Below are positions 47,922-49,473 of a stretch of DNA of 49,473 nt, piece by piece. Position 1 is the first letter of the stretch. Each line of letters begins with the position of its first letter. Source of the DNA: CAZYTX01 sp964650485 (GTDB lineage: Bacteria; RBG-13-61-14; DATKZS01); the NCBI GenBank assembly GCA_964650485.1, contig CAZYTX010000027.1, positions 1 through 49,473 of the forward strand. The letters are read 5' to 3'. The notes below the pieces were generated by a model. It did no database searches. It saw nothing but the letters and a program-made list of their open reading frames with translations, and was not told the origin of the DNA. The translations under genes and the position numbers were made by a program.

Positions 47922-49433
47922 TCAGTCCCCAGCGCAACGGAAGCCTATGTTGTTGTACTGGAGAGTAGGCGTATTGTAGTACCGGTAGGCTACGCGCAGG
48001 TAGTTCGAATTGTTGTACCAACGGCCGCCGCGCAAAACGCGAGACGATCCCGTATTAGGGCCTTGGGGGTCATCTACTATGTTGTTGTCCACACAATACT
48101 GGTAGTAATCGCTCTGATACCAGTCGTTCGTCCACTCCCAAACGTTGCCGGACATGTCGTAAAGGCCGTAGCCGTTGGCCGCATAGCTTTCGACTTGTGA
48201 GGTGTCGCCTATACAATACCCGTCACTCCCGTTGGTGTCATACGGATAGCTTGAGGGTTTTGCGTAATAGTTCGCATCTGCGCAGGATATGGTGCCTCCC
48301 CATGGAAAACGTTTGCCCGCAAGTCCGCCCCGGGCCGCGTACTCCCATTCAGCCTCGGTGGGGAGCCTCTTGCTCGCCCAGGTGCAGTAGTCCGTGGCCT
48401 GGTTCCAGTCCACGTAAATCACAGGGTAATTATCGTATGTCGGATTGCCGTAGTAAAGGCTCCGGGTAAAGCTGCTTGAATAAGCCGGCGCGGTGCAGGT
48501 GCCCGCGTCCACGCATGCCTCGTACTCCGCGTTGGTCACCTCGTGCACGTCCATGTAAAAGTTCGAGGTAATGCAGACGTTATGCACCGGAAGCTCCTGG
48601 CTGTATCCCTCGCCTAACGCGTCGCCCATGTCGAAGCAGCCGGAGGGGATCAGGGCCATGCCGGATGGAGGAGTTCCGCCTCCGCCTCCGCCTCCGCAAT
48701 CGCTGTCATCAGAGTCAATATCACCATCGCAGTCGTTGTCTATCCCGTCGTCGCAGATTTCGGAGGCGCCCGGATTTATGCCGGCGTCTGAGTCATCGCA
48801 ATCGTTTCCACCGCAGGATGAGTCCTGGTAGCCGTCACTGTCTGCGTCAGGGCATGTGGTGACACAATCGCTGTCATTGGAGTCAATATCACCGTCGCAG
48901 TCGTTGTCCACCCCGTCGCTGCAAAGACCGTATTCATCGGCCGTACAGATATTTCCAGGGTAAAAGCATTCCCGGTAATGTTCGTCAATATTAGGGTTCG
49001 TGGATTCAGGATACGCCCAATTGTCAAGGTCGTAGTACCTTTCAATGAACGGAGGAAACCTCTCAGCTACAAGAATCTTTAGTCCCCCCTGCTCGATAAA
49101 CTGTCTGAAGTTACTTACCCAATATCCACTGAAAAGCCAGTAGCTTTGGACACTTGAAGATCGAATTGTCCTCATGTTAGGTAATTTTATTAAATCGTAA
49201 TTACCAGGATTTAGAACCGTTCCACCGCCAGCTTCTTCAGTGGTGCAAAAAACAGACTGACAGCACGTGTAATCTCCAGGACGTGGGTATATAGCATGAC
49301 TGCCTTTAGCGATGTATATTTGGGGATGTGTCCCGTCTCCATGTACATGGCTCCATGGAAGTATTACCCTGTCGCCTTTCCACTCGCAATCATATACCGA
49401 GGGACTTTTGAGGGTCTGTTCGTAACTTCTCAA
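47922..49433 (-). CDS. FGE-like (SUMF1) protein with MopE-type repeats, 5' end disrupted
   Basis: About 503 residues are visible. The first about 75 residues resemble the late part of a Vps62-like domain (HPQIYIAKGSHAIYPRPG). Then come Asp/Asn/Cys repeats of the MopE metal-binding type (CSDGVDNDCDGDID and ICDDGIDNDCDGDID, about residues 170-245), a poly-Gly linker and an FGE-sulfatase domain (about 258-503: MALIPSGCFDMGD, VTNAEYEAC, LPTEAEWEYAARGG, YDMSGNVWEWTND, VLRGGRWYNNSN, GFRCAGD). The paired catalytic Cys of true formylglycine-generating enzymes are not at the end, so it is probably a non-catalytic homologue. The frame has no ATG: an in-frame stop at 49467-49469 lies upstream and the only possible start is TTG at 49433, with no signal peptide. 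Confidence 0.78.
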   Translation of the reverse strand: MRSYEQTLKSPSVYDCEWKGDRVILPWSHVHGDGTHPQIYIAKGSHAIYPRPGDYTCCQSVFCTTEEAGGGTVLNPGNYDLIKLPNMRTIRSSSVQSYWLFSGYWVSNFRQFIEQGGLKILVAERFPPFIERYYDLDNWAYPESTNPNIDEHYRECFYPGNICTADEYGLCSDGVDNDCDGDIDSNDSDCVTTCPDADSDGYQDSSCGGNDCDDSDAGINPGASEICDDGIDNDCDGDIDSDDSDCGGGGGGGTPPSGMALIPSGCFDMGDALGEGYSQELPVHNVCITSNFYMDVHEVTNAEYEACVDAGTCTAPAYSSSFTRSLYYGNPTYDNYPVIYVDWNQATDYCTWASKRLPTEAEWEYAARGGLAGKRFPWGGTISCADANYYAKPSSYPYDTNGSDGYCIGDTSQVESYAANGYGLYDMSGNVWEWTNDWYQSDYYQYCVDNNIVDDPQGPNTGSSRVLRGGRWYNNSNYLRVAYRYYNTPTLQYNNIGFRCAGD

Positions 49434-49473
49434 TAACTCCGGGCGATTGTTGGAGGGGAAGGATTGTTACCGA

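Overview
The window looks like a chromosomal stretch of a GC-rich sulfate-reducing or syntrophic deltaproteobacterium (Desulfobacterota). The evidence is a DsrD-like winged-helix protein (35306-35554), a siroheme-decarboxylase (Ahb-type) protein (42874-43362), a tungsten-type aldehyde ferredoxin oxidoreductase with its MoaD-like neighbour (22811-24784), a fused FAD/Fe-S D-lactate-dehydrogenase-like protein, two acyl-CoA dehydrogenases, a BKACE enzyme, HypA/HypB, and Cys-rich proteins of the CGDGxC and MopE types. No rRNA, tRNA, CRISPR array or transposase gene was seen. Taxonomy is inferred from gene content only.

Layout. 1-6012: a LysM lytic transglycosylase, a BKACE enzyme, an SCP2-like protein, a TatT-like periplasmic protein and an acyl-CoA dehydrogenase. 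6161-8088: an AT-richer two-gene module (ABC-type AAA ATPase plus DUF4276/TOPRIM-like protein) with its own promoter, the best candidate for a defence system. 8088-11591: a Cys-rich lipoprotein, an MFS remnant, tandem EEP phosphohydrolases and a glycosyltransferase-cupin chimera. 11594-15475: an ECF sigma/anti-sigma pair, hflKC and a truncated flavoprotein stub. 15526-26715: a UbiA-type prenyltransferase, a DUF362 ferredoxin-like protein, two divergent GH31 glycosidases, AOR-MoaD, a TPR protein and a radical SAM protein. 26769-26990: a compact transcription unit for an 18-residue Lys/Cys-rich peptide with its own promoter, ribosome binding site and terminator. 27010-29464: an SGNH hydrolase and hypA/hypB, which are separated by a palindromic repeat element. 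29569-30730: tandem small lipoproteins with a consensus promoter, followed by structured non-coding DNA. 30872-35208: a likely operon of response regulator-cyclase, GAF protein, CheY-like regulator, GT2 glycosyltransferase and flippase-like membrane protein.

35306-49473: a DsrD-like protein, a broken HicBA locus, a B12-radical-SAM stub, the large FAD/Fe-S oxidoreductase, a PHP phosphoesterase, a second acyl-CoA dehydrogenase, a PHP-domain lipoprotein, the siroheme decarboxylase, a secreted GH2 beta-galactosidase, a PntA stub, an intact HicAB locus and a formylglycine-generating-enzyme-like protein with MopE repeats whose 5' end is disrupted.

Themes. (1) Anaerobic carbon oxidation (ACADs, AOR, lactate-type oxidase, BKACE). 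(2) Envelope biology (lytic transglycosylase, HflKC, GT2/flippase, lipoproteins). (3) Carbohydrate hydrolysis (GH31 x2, GH2), including exported enzymes. (4) Genome decay: at least five fragments (MFS, flavoprotein, HicA, B12-radical SAM, PntA), several keeping only an N-terminus, and several families of short inverted repeats. All starts, promoters and domain limits were judged by eye; no database search was run.
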